Positions 24,282 through 37,185 of a DNA stretch of 64,000 bases are shown piece after piece. The DNA is from Zeugodacus cucurbitae (taxonomy: Eukaryota; Arthropoda; Insecta; Diptera; Tephritidae). The position numbers were made by a program, and so were the translations under genes. How positions within the stretch are numbered: the first letter of the stretch is position 1; each line of letters begins with the position of its first letter. The DNA is taken from positions 85,536,001 through 85,600,000 of the forward strand of contig NC_071667.1 in assembly GCF_028554725.1 (NCBI RefSeq), written 5' to 3'. The notes under the pieces were generated by a model. It was given only the letters and a program-made list of their open reading frames with translations. It ran no database searches and was not told the origin of the DNA.

Positions 24282-26329
24282 GTTTTTCGCTTGGAGCGTT
24301 TGTTCTTTGTTTGTCGAGTTTTCAAACAATTAGTTGAGTTTTATTTATTTTGCGTTAATTGGAAGTGCTTTATCTTGCGCTTGAATGAATGAGTTAAATT
24401 TCGCGTAACTTTCAAAAGCACAAACAACATTTGGAGTGTGGAAATTTAATGGCGAAAAGGGATTTGGCGGCAAGGTTTATGAACACTGCGCGAAACGCAA
24501 CATAAAATAACAGAAAAAAATAGTGCCAAATTTGGTCGTTTCGCAAGCATAAATAACTTGACACTTTAAGATGAAATCGCGGCGAAAGTTCAGAAATTTG
24601 AATTTTCGGCTTTAAGAGATTTCGCTGTGATTTGCTTATAGCTATTAGGTGAGTTTAATTGAATTTGTGAGAGTTAGTCATCTCAAACGTTTGAAAGAAA
24701 AATTAATATGTGCACAAGTTTTCTCATATTCAATAAATGATTTGAAGTTGTGAGATCGAGTAAATCCAATTTTGAGTGCTTTTCAAGGCTCTAAAAGCTT
24801 TCGACGGACTCATAATCATCCATTTTGCTAAAAATTGCGGATTAAGTTTGATCCCAAATAAATTCGTGTTTTGAAGTATTATTGCGATCTCTTTATGGGT
24901 ACAATATTTTTGATGAAATTGAAAGGCGTGCGATATTCGAGAATTACTTGTGAGGGCATACCCCCAATTCTGTCATGAAAGTAATAAAATTGCATAATGA
25001 AAGTTGTAAAGTGTCTACTAAACTGGCCCAATTCATCATAAATTGCTGCAATAAAAACTTGCCAAATCAATTTTGTGACAAAAATTCGCAACTATTCACA
25101 CACACACACACATATGTCCTTTATATAGTTTATAGAGCTAATGTGTTCAATACAAGCTACGGTCAGGAAACCCTTTTCACACGTGACAATTTTGCCAAAT
25201 CATCCGGGGCAATGGCACATCTTCTGAATAGCTCCATAAAGGTAAGGAAAGTCATGCTGGCAAAGGTCGCAATTCACGACTCAATTGCATGACAAAACGA
25301 GCAAATGGCGGACGTACCAAATAAAGGGCTAAGCGTCAAAAGGCGTAAAGTCGAGAAAATAACGGTATACCGTGCCGAATAACAATCGCAGAGAGATTGG
25401 GAGAAAAATGAACATTTCGCACACATCCGAATATGTTTCAAAAATGAAATAATATTTTCATACATTTTTATTGTCCGTTATGTGCGAACGAAGCCCGAAG
25501 CGGGCGGCAGCGTGAATTTATGATGATGCTGTGCGTGCAATAGGCGAAACCCTTCAAAGGCGTACAATTGCCAAAATGTCGGGGGTGTGTGGTGCTGATG
25601 TGAAGGTATGCAATCGTGCCGTTTAATCCCATTGCAAATGAAAATCGAAAAAATGGCATTTTAGCTGGCGTTGAACCAGAAGGAATATCCGATTGCTGCC
25701 TGAATAATTTTGTGACAATATGTGCCAAAGTGTTGACAGCAAACTCACACACAGGTGTTCGCGCAAAGAAAACAAGTTGTATACAAATACGGCCAAAACG
25801 AGCGCCTGTTGTTGTTGACTTCAATTATACGCCTCACACTCAAATCACACCTACTCACACATGCACTTTGGAAGGTGAAAAAATTGCCAACCTAAAAGCA
25901 CAAATACAACAAATTGTAGTTTTTATAACACGCCTGCGTGCACATAAATAATACAAAAGGGTTGCCGTTAAATTCTCGGACATATTGTGCGCAAGCCAAG
26001 GTGCTGCAGTGAACTGGCTTAACGGGGGCCTAAACGGGGTACAAACGAATTTTCACCGATCGTAAGGTGAACTGTAGCAACAACATTAAAAATGGTTCAC
26101 AGCAATTTGTTATGCGAATGACGGCAGTCGAAATGAAATTAATAAAATAAAGGTCCGATTGGAAATTTTTGGAGCAAAGAGAAAATCTTTAAAAAAGGCG
26201 ATTTTCGAGATTTAAAATTGTTTTTCGAACATCGCTCATGGAAATTATGGAAACTATCGAACCAAAACTTCCCACAAATGTTGCATTATAGGCGTGGCAT
26301 CGACCATCTAAAAAATTCACAATCTAACT

Positions 26330-26859
26330 CAAGTTCCCAGGTATCGAACATAAGGGCCTCAGTGGTTGTGGTTAATACTTTTCCTCAAAATATAAAAAAA
26401 TTCAGAGGGTTTGTTTTCATATTGATATAAACGTATATCCCAAAATTAGGCAAAATCGGGTTAGTACTTCTTTCAGCCGCCATATAACTGATATTAAAAC
26501 AAAAGTTTTTCCGATGGGCTTAATACCGTATATATCGGTTAAAATGCGAGATATATGAACAAATTTAACATACCTTATAATCTATAAAATATCGAGATTG
26601 GTGGCAAAACTAGTTCAAATTGGATCTGGAATTACTTCCAGCCCCATATGCTTTATAGAATAATAATCGTTATTCTATTGAACTTTATGTCGAATATATG
26701 GGTAAAGTAGTATGTTATGTTATTACAATTTTATAGGCACATGTTCGTCAAGCTCAAGATCTTTCCCTTCCAAGATGAAACCTGAAAACGTTTCCACTTC
26801 TTTGAGTTGCAGGATTATAACTTTTTGATTACACCCGAACTTAGCCCTTTCTTACTCGT
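26330..26859 (-). mobile_element. Copy of a dispersed fly repeat family (5' part, minus orientation)
   Basis: Read on the minus strand from 26859, the sequence starts ACGAGTAAGAAAGGGCTAAG followed by TTCGGGTGTAA. This matches the start of the 1.4-kb repeat at 47393 (ACAAGTAAGGAAGGGCTAAG). Further in, CATATATTCGACATAAAGTT followed by CAATAGAATAACGA matches 47489-47524 nearly base for base, and a CACTGAG...TTCGATA...GG segment matches around 47797-47830. The inner boundary near 26330 is approximate. No coding capacity was seen. Confidence 0.8.
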
Positions 26860-29800
26860 CTTGAAGTCAAGTTTTAGTTTTTAGAAAAAAAGTTGAGTTC
26901 ATAAATAAAATACTGAGACTTCGAAACTGTTTATCAAATTACAGCCCCGTTTTCGTCTTTTTATACCTGCATTGGCGCAAATGCAATGCTTCACTTGCAC
27001 AGGTGTATTCTGACTATAGCATGCTAAAGGTTCATCATATCGAATAGCAAGAAAATTTAAAAGGCGGATAGTTTAATGTCAAGCATTTGTCGACGATTAT
27101 CCATAAACATGCAAACCGTGGAACTTTTGGGTTGGCAAAAATGCAACTTAAATATAAACAACCATTCACTAGAAAAACCTTCCTCACTTGCAAGTAGTTC
27201 TTTTTCCTTTGTCAGATTTGCAATAACATTCGTAGAGCATATAATGAAGTGTAATCTTGAATTTAGCCATTCCGCAGACAGATACCATCTACTTCTATGT
27301 AGTGACAAATTACTGCTTATCTCAGTGTCTGTGCGCTGTGAAACGAAAATAGAACGAAAATTTAAGGAACTTGTATACACTTGAGCACCGCCGCCAGATG
27401 TTCATGATTTCGGTATCTGGGAACTTTAAACAGCCCTGCAGTGGCTTCCATTTGTTTTGCAACACCCTCGCCTAATTTATATAACCTCAATGCCAGAGCA
27501 GATCTCGGAAAAGAGCAGCGAGCAGCGAAATTAGAAGCCAACACACCAACCTTTTAACGAATAAAAAACACGCTACAAAAATAGTCAATGTAAATATACA
27601 GAGAGAAATTGCTGCTATCAAAAAATTAGCAATTCAGATCACACAGGCAAGCAGCCACCAGCCTTTCCCAACTCACCAACCCACCGCATGTTAAGGCAAA
27701 CGGCCCACTTACATTCGTAATCAACCGCATGTCGGGCAGGTGCAGAGCCGCAGAGCCAGGTAGGAACCTGTTGTTGGCGAAAAAGTGAACGAATGAACGA
27801 AACGTGTTTTATCTGCATTGGAGTGTAACGAAAATACGCAGAGCTCAAAGGCAGCTAGATGAAGCTGGAGCTGGCTACTTACAGCCTATGTATGAAGGCA
27901 GGCACGCACACATACATATGTACATCCGTAGAAGTTTTGCCATATACAACAGCTGCCATGGCACTTCGAAGGAACAGACAAGTAAACAAAAGCATAAACA
28001 AACGCAATCAAGAAGATGTGCGATAAGCAAGTGCGAACAGCGTTGGACTGTGGCGACGGCGGCTAAAAGTGTTGATAAAGGTGCGGATTAGTGCGTTACT
28101 AACCACACACTCTTACATAATGAATGCGAAGAAAAAACATAAATGAATGGCAGAACGTAAAACTATATGAGTAAAGAGCAAATTACGGGGAGTGCAGGCA
28201 CTTTGCCTAATGTCGGGCACCTGGGCATGCTTGGCCGGCCGGTTCAATGCGTTACGACGTGTTTACGCCTTGAGTTATGCTCTCAACTGCGTGCCAAAAG
28301 TGACCAATGAACGACTAAAGTGTTTTTCAGTGAATTTAAAATCAGACTTTAATTTCAAGTATATACTATTATTGCTAAAGGCAGCTTACATGACGAATAA
28401 GTAATATTTTTTGTTTGCTGTTTTTAAGGGAAGTTGTTTATGGTTAAATATGAGATAGAACGATCTTTCGTCTGTTATATGGTATTAGAGTTGATCTTGT
28501 TGCAAAAATGAAATTCAAATGCTGCATAAAAAACAAAAAGGAGATTATTTAGACCTTCGGAATAGTTATGAATTAGCTTAAGGTGAAATTTTTACTACTA
28601 ACTCTCTTAAGACGATCTTGTGGAAGACCTTCACATAGGTTATACAATGAGATTAATTCATTACGCATGCTATGATTGCAAAGTATTCGGTGTAATTTCC
28701 AGTTCCGATTAGATCATAACACTATTCATATATTTGTTCGAAAGGATCTTCAGACATAAAAACTCTATACTTGATTAGGATATATGTAAGTGCCAGGATG
28801 AAACCTTCACTTTAACCAATATCCAACCTTCTTCAAGGCTCTATAGTCTCTATAGAAGGAAGTCATCAACGATCTTCTTGACAATGTGAAGTAGAAAGAA
28901 AAATTGTAAAGTGTATTTCTGAAATGTTTATTATTTCAACATAAAAACGGTGTGGCAAGATCATTCATGTACCCACGTCTTTTCGGTAACTCCAAAAAAG
29001 TACATGCCACAGAGCAAATAGAAACTTTGATTAGAAAAGTTGTTACTTTTCGAATTTCGGTTGCGATGCAACTGCTGCAATATTGATGCTGTTATTGTAG
29101 TTGTTATTTGCTACTCACTAATTCCCAGTTAATCCGAGAGTGACAACACCAAGCTGCTTTCAACTCATTTCAGCCAAAGTACTCGTACTCGCACACAACA
29201 TTGCCACAAACGGCTGAGCGCCACCCACAGCTGAGCACTTGCCAACGCCGAGCGCTGGGTGCACAGCACGTGCTGCAGGATGGTGGGGGCGGCATTCCGT
29301 GGTTTGTGTAATGCAAATGTGCTGTTCACTTGGTTTATTTATTTATTTGCACTGCCAATGCGCTCTATCTATCTTCGCCACCAGCATGGCATAGCATGTG
29401 CATCAAATCGTAGTTTTTCCAGTGAAATTGAATTTTCGCAGAATTATTGAAGTGTATAAATTAGCAATAAGTGGTTTGCAAAATCGACTATTTTGATCTC
29501 GTGTTTGCCTCCGTCGTTCTCGTTCATCGGGGTGATGTTCAGCTGGCATTTGCATACCAGTTTCAATTTGTTTTGGAATCACATATGCAATTTGCATTTC
29601 GGTACTAATGAGGCTCGCCATTAGCAGTTAATTACGTTTAATTTGGGTTTAAAGCAGATGCTCTGCATAACATATTTATAAGTACTTCTAGCAATGATGG
29701 TTTTATGGTTTTCTTCTTGAATATACTTAAATTTTAATATTATCTTACAAGAAGTGGAAAATATAAATTTCAAATCACTTCCATTCAGCTCAATGATTTT

Positions 29801-30439
29801 CATATTTTTTAATTTAAATATTATTTTTTTCATTTGCTCGACCCTGTAGTACTCACAGATTGCGAAAGGAAGTGTTTGTTGGGATTCAAAGATTTTAGTA
29901 CAGAAATACATACAATTGTTCTGAAGAGGAACTTTCTCAAGTATAGTATGACCAACTAGGTGTACTTGAGAAGACACTTAAATCGGAATGAGAAGTTGAA
30001 AAATATTTATAAATGCACTTTCCACGCCGAAAACATTCAAAATAAAATCAATAGTTGCAAATAAATCATCCAAAAGTACATCAATTTTTACTGTTAAAGG
30101 AGTTGGGAATATCAATATTTTAACCTATATTGTAATAATGGTCCGTTTATAATAAAATAAAGAAAGCGAAAATGTATAACACAATGAAAAACACACTCGC
30201 ATTCGCAAGGCGGCACAACAATAGCAGCGGTTGATGCCTCAAAAATCAATTAACCTTGATTGTTGTACGTGTTTCGACGGTCGTTATGCCGAGGCCTGGG
30301 GCCATGGTCGCCCCGCACTGCGCCGTATTTTCGTATATATTATACAAAAGCAGCGCACGCACAAGTGTCGAAAGTGTGAGTCAAGCAGTGTGCCCACAGG
30401 TGGCAACGACGCATTGAAAGAGATTGCCGAAGAGTGAGA

Positions 30440-30462
30440 TTATATATATATATATATATATA
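30440..30462. repeat. TA microsatellite
   Basis: About eleven TA units in the long intron. Confidence 0.95.
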
Positions 30463-33400
30463 TGTATATACAAGTATAATGGTGTTATTGTTTTATTGAC
30501 GATTTTCTTTTCAACTGCGCTGTTGCTTTTACACTCTCCCTCTCTCTTGTTTGCAATGCTTCAGCCTTTAAACTTGAGACGCTTCCCTGAGTAAATAAAT
30601 GATTCTCAGCTTTTTGGTACCATACATACACACTTTTTTATTGTTTTGCACGCAGGTGAGTTTTTAGCTGCCTTTTTGTTATTCTTCCTGGCGGCGCGGA
30701 ATTGCCACGGACATTGCTGTTGTTGATGGGATTATTGAAAAAACGACAGGTTTCAATATTGGACGTGACAGTTGGCTTAGTTGGGACTTTTGCTGATTTT
30801 CGTTTGGCAGTCTGGCGCCGCGGGCAACACACCCACATGTAGGCGGAGCATTGCGCTTGTCTTCGGTATTCCTTTTCTGCTCGTCGTCAGTCATTCCTTC
30901 TGCTGCTGTCCCACGATGTTCCAAATTAATATGCACGTGAAGGCATTTTGTTGCAGATTAAGTGGAACAAATATTGTTTTATTTCTTTATTCTAGGATTT
31001 GTTTAACCGCATTCTCTGATTTCTTGTTTAACAAGTCGGCAGTTCGGAGGGTTTTCGATGTGGCACTTAGGAAACAATCAACAGCGAATTAGTATCCAAC
31101 TGTTGCCGTTATTTTTCTGAATTTAGGATGAAAATAATAAAAAAAATTGGACTAAATTTTCTCCAATTTCAGAAAAGACATGGGTCCAACTCAGGATTCT
31201 GGAAACCTCATCTCAATTATTTAGAAACATGATCTTCCTGAAAGTAGGGTAAAATGTTACATTAAGTAAAATAAAACCAGTGATCTTCGATGACTTTTGA
31301 ATATCGGATTTCGCTTTCTTCATAATTTCTTGGTTGAATCTTTGAGACTACAAATGGTTATAATTTCCACTCAAGTTTGCATGTAGTGTTGTATGTTTTA
31401 CAATAAATTGTAAGTTTTATATGCACGCAGGAAAGTGTGTCCCAATTTGCGTACCAAAAATAGCCGATAAGGTGTACATTGAGTAAACGCATAAAAGTAA
31501 AGAGGAAAATATCAACAAAGGAAAAAATTAGCAGCGAAAGAAACATTAGAGGCCGGCCAGCCTGCCAGCCATTCGGCCATTTAGCCTGTCGGTCAGCCAC
31601 TGGGGGGTGGCAAATGACCTTTCAAGTGGCGCATAAAAAACTGAATTGACCCATAAATGATAAGCATCGCCTTAAATCAAACAGACCGCCTCGTTCACTT
31701 GCCACCACTCACACACACACTCACACCTGTCACGCACGCATTTTCCAGCGTATTTCACAAACACGCTCGGCGCCGGCCGAACATCGGTGAGGAAGAGCTG
31801 AAAGGACCCCATACACAAGCACGCGCCGCCTTCCCATTTCCGTTGCACTTTAGTAGCCCTACAATTTATACCCGTTTCGCGCTACAAATATTCTTGTCGG
31901 CTTATACTCCCTCCCTCCCACACATACATATATTTATTTTGAAATTTCACTGCCTTGCTACGTATTGTGGTTGTTGTTATGTGAGTTGGCAGTTTGTAAA
32001 CGTAAATGTTGTCAAAACTGCAGAGCCCAAAGTGGCAACACAAAAACACAGACGAAATCATTTAAGTGGCAGGTAACACGCGAAGATAGCATCGCGTGCA
32101 ATACAGCCCTAATTACTTACTTGTCGCAATCCTGGCAAATGCTACGCCGCCGAAGTCGCTGGCAAGACGCGGAGAGCGCCGGGCTGCGACTGTTTCGGAA
32201 CACCGCCAAAGTGCTGGTGTGAAACGGTTTACATCTTAAATTTAACAAGCTTTAATTTCCACCTACTTTGTAACTGTGTCGCGTTCGCACGGCGCATCTT
32301 ACTCCGCCGCAATCAGTGATTAACTGTAAATATAGGGTAGCTATCTTTTAAACGGTACATGTTTTTAGTGTGTTAAAGTGGAGAAACCCCGAAATCAGTG
32401 GGAATTTCAAGTGGTTTGTTTTGGTGTCAAATGGGCGATAACGGTGCATATTTTTGTTAACTCTTAGGCGATTATTACTTGAAATAGGTTCGTTTTTTGT
32501 TTTAGTATACTAAATCATATTCAGTCTTAAACTCAAAATATCTAAACACAAGTTGATACAAAGAAATGGCTTCTTAAGTGTTATGCTAAATCCGTCTTAG
32601 TACTGAATTGATGAATTTTATTCAACCGTGCCAGCTCATTTGAAGCACCCCTTTCAAGAAAGACACAATAATAAATAATACCAGAAAACAACGCGAATAT
32701 TCGTCACACATTCAAAGGAAAATCTGATCAAAGTCAAAAAGACGAGGTTCTGCATCTATTGGTTACAATGAATGAAAATTGTATACATCATTATTCGATG
32801 CGTCTGTATACATCAATGCGCTGAATGGTTGTTGCCCAGTGAATGTCTTCCAAAGTGCCCGAAAATACCAAGCCGAAATTAAACGGAATTATTTTCATCG
32901 GTTACCTCGAATATGGTAAGACAGCCAATAAAATACATCACCGTGCGTTATAGGCCTGATAGGATCCCGAGATCAAAGTTAGGTCAAAGTCTTTTCAACT
33001 CGTATAATATAATATGAAGGTTCGAAGCAATTGAAAAAACGACTACAAGCACAGAAATTAATTGCTTTTTTACGATCGAAATCCAAGGCCTACTGGAATG
33101 AAAGGCCTGGAAATTTGTATTCTGTTACAAAGTGACTGAGAAAGTTCACACATCGTAAGCGGGACACCATATATCTAAGTAAAAATATCATTCACCAAGA
33201 TTTAAATATCATTTAAGATTTAAGAAGATTTTTTACTATATTATTGGATATTATAGAATAATCTACTGTTCTCGCAGTTTTCCCTTAAATATAATTTTGG
33301 TTTTGTATAACCTTCTTATGGCGCGTGTTTATTTCATGTAACGGTATTTCAGAGGTGAGTTTGTGTGCATATACTTTATATCCTTAAGCTGTTTGTAGAT

Positions 33401-34761
33401 GGTTGGCGTTGCACAGTTAATATTACAGTTGTTGTTGCCGTCGCTAACGCGCACTTATCAGTACACTAACGCACACATTCACACTCAGTCACCCTTGTCA
33501 GAACACCTTCTCCAATTTATTATTGTTTTCTGCTTACGCAGCCTGTTTTTTTGCATGCCGTCATCGCTTTGTTTACCCCGCGAGCGTCGCAGAATCTTTG
33601 CTTTTTTATTTTTAGTCTCACTTCTTTCGTCCCGAATTCCCTCCATCTTCCTCTAACAAAGTCTTGTACTTTGAACCTGCCAACGTGCCGCCATCTGAAC
33701 TCGCATTTCCATTTTATTTCTTATTTCCGCCGAAATAATGCGAAAGGAAATCGAATTCGTATCACTTTCGGATATTTCGGTTAGAAAGGCGAAACACGCT
33801 TCCAGTCCACGGAATTTCGCTGGAGTATTGTGTTGGAGGATATGTCACAGTTACTCAACGCCACTTGCTTAGCATCCCCTCATTTGTTGGGTTATTTGTT
33901 TGTTGGTGAATTCGTTTGATTCCGATACCGTTATATATGAACATGCATATGTCCTCTTAAATAAAAAGTTTTAATATGTGTTAGTGAGTATGTCTCAGTA
34001 GTCACATGACATGTTTGCCTTTGGAGCAAAATTGAAATTTATTGTCTTCAATTGAGTGCACCTTCGCATATTAGAACGCAGACATATTCAAAATATTCTC
34101 TCCGGACCACACACACACCCATACATATGTGAGTATGTTCACGCTCATATCGCATCATTCGGCGAGTTAAATGAAACGAAAAGATGCAGAAAACCAGCGG
34201 CAAGGCAAGTGAATTCATGTAATTCGCAAACGAGAATGACAAGGCTTAAGGATATCGATGTCTGCTTATAATGTGCCACATATTAAACTTTTGCTCCGTG
34301 ACTATAAATAACAGGTTGGCATGCGCCATAAACAATACGCAGCGCTCGTATTTGTGCGTGTGTGAAAGGCTTGCTCTGGCAGACAGACGCCCAAAACAAT
34401 CGGCAAAGAGCAATTGAGTCGCTGGCACAGCTGTCGCCGAAGGTCAATGTTAAATAAATAACTGTACATAAATTATTTGTATACAATTAACTGACAGCAT
34501 TCTCTTGCGGAACGTTTAACTTTGGGATAATGGCTGTGCTGGTAACAAATAGCTTCCAGTTGTGTGGGTTCAGTCGCCCATATTTGCGCATTCGATTTGA
34601 ATCAATGAATTGAAATGATTTCGAATTGAATCGGTTGGCATTAGAAACAGCCGCTCATTTCGCTTGCGAAGTCTTATCTTCAGGTATTTTCTACGAATTT
34701 TGTATTTATGAATGTCCTCTAATCTCTACATATATAAATATATGTGCTCTGTTAAAAAATG

Positions 34762-35180
34762 GGTTAGGTTAGGTTAGGTTCAGAAGCTGACTCTTGCGAC
34801 GTGACTCACGAAGAGAACCACTTGGACAGCGAAAGGTGAAGGTCCATTATGATGCCAGAAAGACTCCTGAGTATGGATCGCAAAGATGACCCTTATGTGT
34901 ATATCGCTGAAGCACATTGAGCCAATCACAAATTTTATGATCTAATTTCCAGTCCAGACAGTTCGACTGGTACGCCAATGGTGTAGCCACCGAGTTGTTT
35001 TAACCTCAGTCTTGCGAATGCTGGACAGTGGAGGAGGAAATGCTTTGATGTTTCGATCTCACCTTTCTCCATACAGTTATGGCAGATTACATCCAACAGG
35101 ATTCCTAACCTCATCGCATGTATGCTAAGTCCAGTGAGTACCACTATTTATGCAAGTTTGGCTCGGAACATTTTGTTGAT
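34762..35180 (-). mobile_element. Non-LTR retrotransposon 3' end with telomere-like AACCT tail
   Basis: On the minus strand, 35144-34935 encodes a VLTGLSIHAMRLGI stretch followed by a C-x-x-C-x(n)-H-x(4)-C array (CHNCMEKGEIETSKHFLLHC), then PAFARLRLKQLGG. This pattern closes the ORF2 RNase H region of R1/Jockey-like fly retrotransposons. About 155 bp of 3' untranslated sequence follows, then tandem AACCT units (GGTTA on the plus strand, 34762-34780). An in-frame stop occurs just upstream of VLTG, so the copy is dead and 5'-truncated. The last bases before the tail match the copy at 41460-41640. Confidence 0.8.
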
Positions 35181-36417
35181 TAAAAAGGTTTGAGGAAAAA
35201 CTGGATGGAAAAATCTCTGTCTGTGGTTTGGATACATATTTTTGGACCAACGTACTTTAGTTTTAAAAAAACTCAAAGACTGAAAATATTTGATAAAGCT
35301 CTGGTTTTTTGATACAGACTTAACATATTCTGTATGAAGGTGTTCGTTTCCATTTAATATTGAAATAAATATACAATGTATATAAATCGAGCCTTAATTT
35401 AGAAGTAACCAATAATCCATTAACAGCGTCATCTGATCTGAAACTAACGGTCGCGAATGCACACAGTACATGCCAACATATGTTCAATCGAGCATTGTTT
35501 TTTCACTGAACTACAAGCGAATGAGCAGAGACACATTTATGATTAGCTTTGGAATATTCATACCTCCGTAAGTACAGACATACATAAATTGTTGCTGCAT
35601 TTCCACTTCTGCATGCGAAAAACATTTAGAGGCGCCGGAAAAAATGCCCGCAATACGCCGGACATTTATAGATCGGCGCCGGATAAACTAGACTCAATGA
35701 AATTGTGCAAATTCCCAAATCGTTCGCACAAAAACGGCGTAAATAAAAAATGCGCTGCCCACGCTCGCTTCTAGTTGGAAAGCAACGCGCACAATTACCG
35801 ACAGCGCGTCGGCTAAATTTGCATGCATTTCAATGCACCCAAACATACTACAGATATACATATGTATGTATGTATATGCCATAGTGTGCGTGTGTGTTTG
35901 TGGTAATGACGAAAGAATGAAATCAGCAGCGTCAACTGGAAAAAACGGCAGATATTCTTGCGGCGCACTGCAACCGCAGTTTAGACGTGCGAAATGCGCT
36001 CACTTTTGTGATATACATATATATGTGTAGTTATATGTGTGAGTTGTAAGTGAGTGTAGGCGTTTTAATCCCCTAAGTCACACATGAGTGAGTCCATTTC
36101 TGCAGCTTTATTTGCCACACTCTGTTGGCTGCCGCCTGACAGCCACCAGCTGACAGCCGCATCCAATTAAATTCCACTTGTACCGCTATTATGCCTGCCC
36201 ACGCGCCTCCAACCACCTGACAGCTCTCCACTTCCAGTGCATTTTTACCGACCGTTTTGTGCGATCAACGCGCAATTGTTCTGTTCACCCGTAGGATGCT
36301 GCTCGGTTTTGCCTTGGAGCTGCCTTCCTACTCACTTTACATTTGTTCAAACATACAAACATTCTTACATTCTTACATATGTTGTATTCTTTTTTGCGCC
36401 TCAGTTCTCTCACTCAC

Positions 36418-36550
36418 CTGTAAAGTGGTTTGCCCGCGCTCTCACGAAACCACAACACCATATAAACTCTGTCATCCTTCGCTTCCGGCTCAATGTCACA
36501 TGGCAGCGTTGCGGTGCGTCCCAGCACGGCTTCTACGGCCACAGTGGATA
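36418..36550 (-). CDS. Side-family exon 1 of the visible set: start of Ig domain 1
   Basis: The exon runs from a TTTGCAG acceptor to a CAG|GTGAGTG donor and is 133 nt. It begins with two bases that finish a split codon (phase 1) and ends with AG, which the next exon completes to Ser (phase 2). It encodes the first half of the N-terminal, V-like Ig domain: VLGRTATLPCDIEPEAKDDR, then VYMVLWFRESAGKPLYS. Cys18 is the B-strand cysteine and Trp34 the core tryptophan. The open frame extends upstream to an ATG at 36596, but the acceptor and the family alignment place the true exon start at 36550, so that Met is probably intronic. A phase-1 intron just before the first Ig domain is the usual place for a separate signal-peptide exon. 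No such exon could be identified between here and 64000. Confidence 0.9.
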
Positions 36551-37070
36551 CTGCAAATAAAGAGAGACAAAGAAGTGAGAAATTAGCAGGGCACAAATGA
36601 AATTAGGATACACCGTTAAGTAAGTAGTTGCGGTTGAGGCTTACTTAGTCGGTGAGCAGTAAGAAATTACAAAAGACAGCACTAAACTTGAAGGTGACAA
36701 CGAGATCGCGTTGAGAGGCCTAGTTTCATCGAATTAAAAAGCTGTAGTACCTATTTAGAGGTAAGTAAATATTGATCGTTGAAGACTTTGGACTAATTAA
36801 TATCGAAGATCAACTTATTGATACTTCTGTTTTCTTAAATACTATTTCTTTCTATTGCATAGTCTCTACAACTTGTATGATCTCAAGTTAGAAGTTCTTG
36901 GTTTCTTCATGGACTTTATGGACTTCATGGACGTCTATGGACAACTTCCATTCCTTAGAACGAGTTACTAATATAGGGTATGTGAGGCAATAGGAAAAAA
37001 CTATGTAGAAACATCAATATTTTTGCACCGAACTTCAATTTCTTCTTGGTCACACATACAAAAATAATTT

Positions 37071-37185
37071 GCCTCGTCATATTGATCAGTTTCATATGTA
37101 CTGCTATGCGGTGTAGATATATGTATACCGCTTAATTTTAGGTGTTACAAACAACCATTATGTCAACAAAACTATTGTACTTCAC
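37071..37185 (+). mobile_element. 3'-end fragment of the same dispersed repeat family
   Basis: ACAAACAACCATTATGTCAA followed by CAAAACTAT near 37146-37174 matches the end of the 1.4-kb repeat (ACAAACAACCGTTATGTGAA followed by CAAAACTAT, near 48764-48792). The preceding CGTCATATTGATCA also corresponds to CGTCATCCTGATCA there. Only this terminal part is recognisable. Confidence 0.7.

Larger units (their letters stand above)
20141..36417 (-). other. Long intron between exons 1 and 2 of the visible set
   Basis: This 16.3-kb intron separates the two halves of Ig domain 1. It contains a dispersed-repeat copy (about 26330-26859), a non-LTR retrotransposon 3' end (34762-35180), microsatellites (24032-24052, 24263-24281, 30440-30462) and a CpG-richer segment at 22230-22560 with overlapping open frames. 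No recognisable nested gene or RNA gene was found. Long first introns in fly axon-guidance genes often hold enhancers, but no individual element can be supported here. Confidence 0.75.
1..36550 (-). other. Sidestep-family Ig cell-surface receptor gene, visible part (nine exons, both ends missing)
   Basis: The gene model comes from reading the minus strand. Nine exons join with matching phases and no internal stop, giving 1248 nt and about 416 residues. All nine donors are GT and all acceptors AG; donors are GTAAGT except GTGAGT after exon 1 and GTACGT after exon 3. The product is four tandem Ig domains with cysteine pairs at visible residues 18/95, 147/200, 245/298 and 347/397. FDVRGR (46-51) and DEGVYRCRVDF (89-99) point to the Sidestep family. 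From knowledge of that family, these are neuronal or muscle surface proteins that bind Beaten-path proteins and guide motor axons; a full protein has a signal peptide, about five Ig domains, a fibronectin-III domain, one membrane helix and a cytoplasmic tail. The signal-peptide exon and everything after Ig4 lie outside or were not found. Which Side paralogue this is cannot be decided from the window. Confidence 0.9.

Noticed and set aside
32640..33240. Possible transposase relic suggested by a few residues in mixed frames.
   Set aside because: No catalytic block or terminal repeat could be identified; the resemblance was too weak.
34762..34780. GGTTA tandem run as a true telomeric or interstitial telomere sequence.
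   Set aside because: It sits exactly at the 3' end of a retrotransposon remnant and is shared by another copy of that family, so it is better read as the element's tail. Diptera are known to lack TTAGG telomeres.
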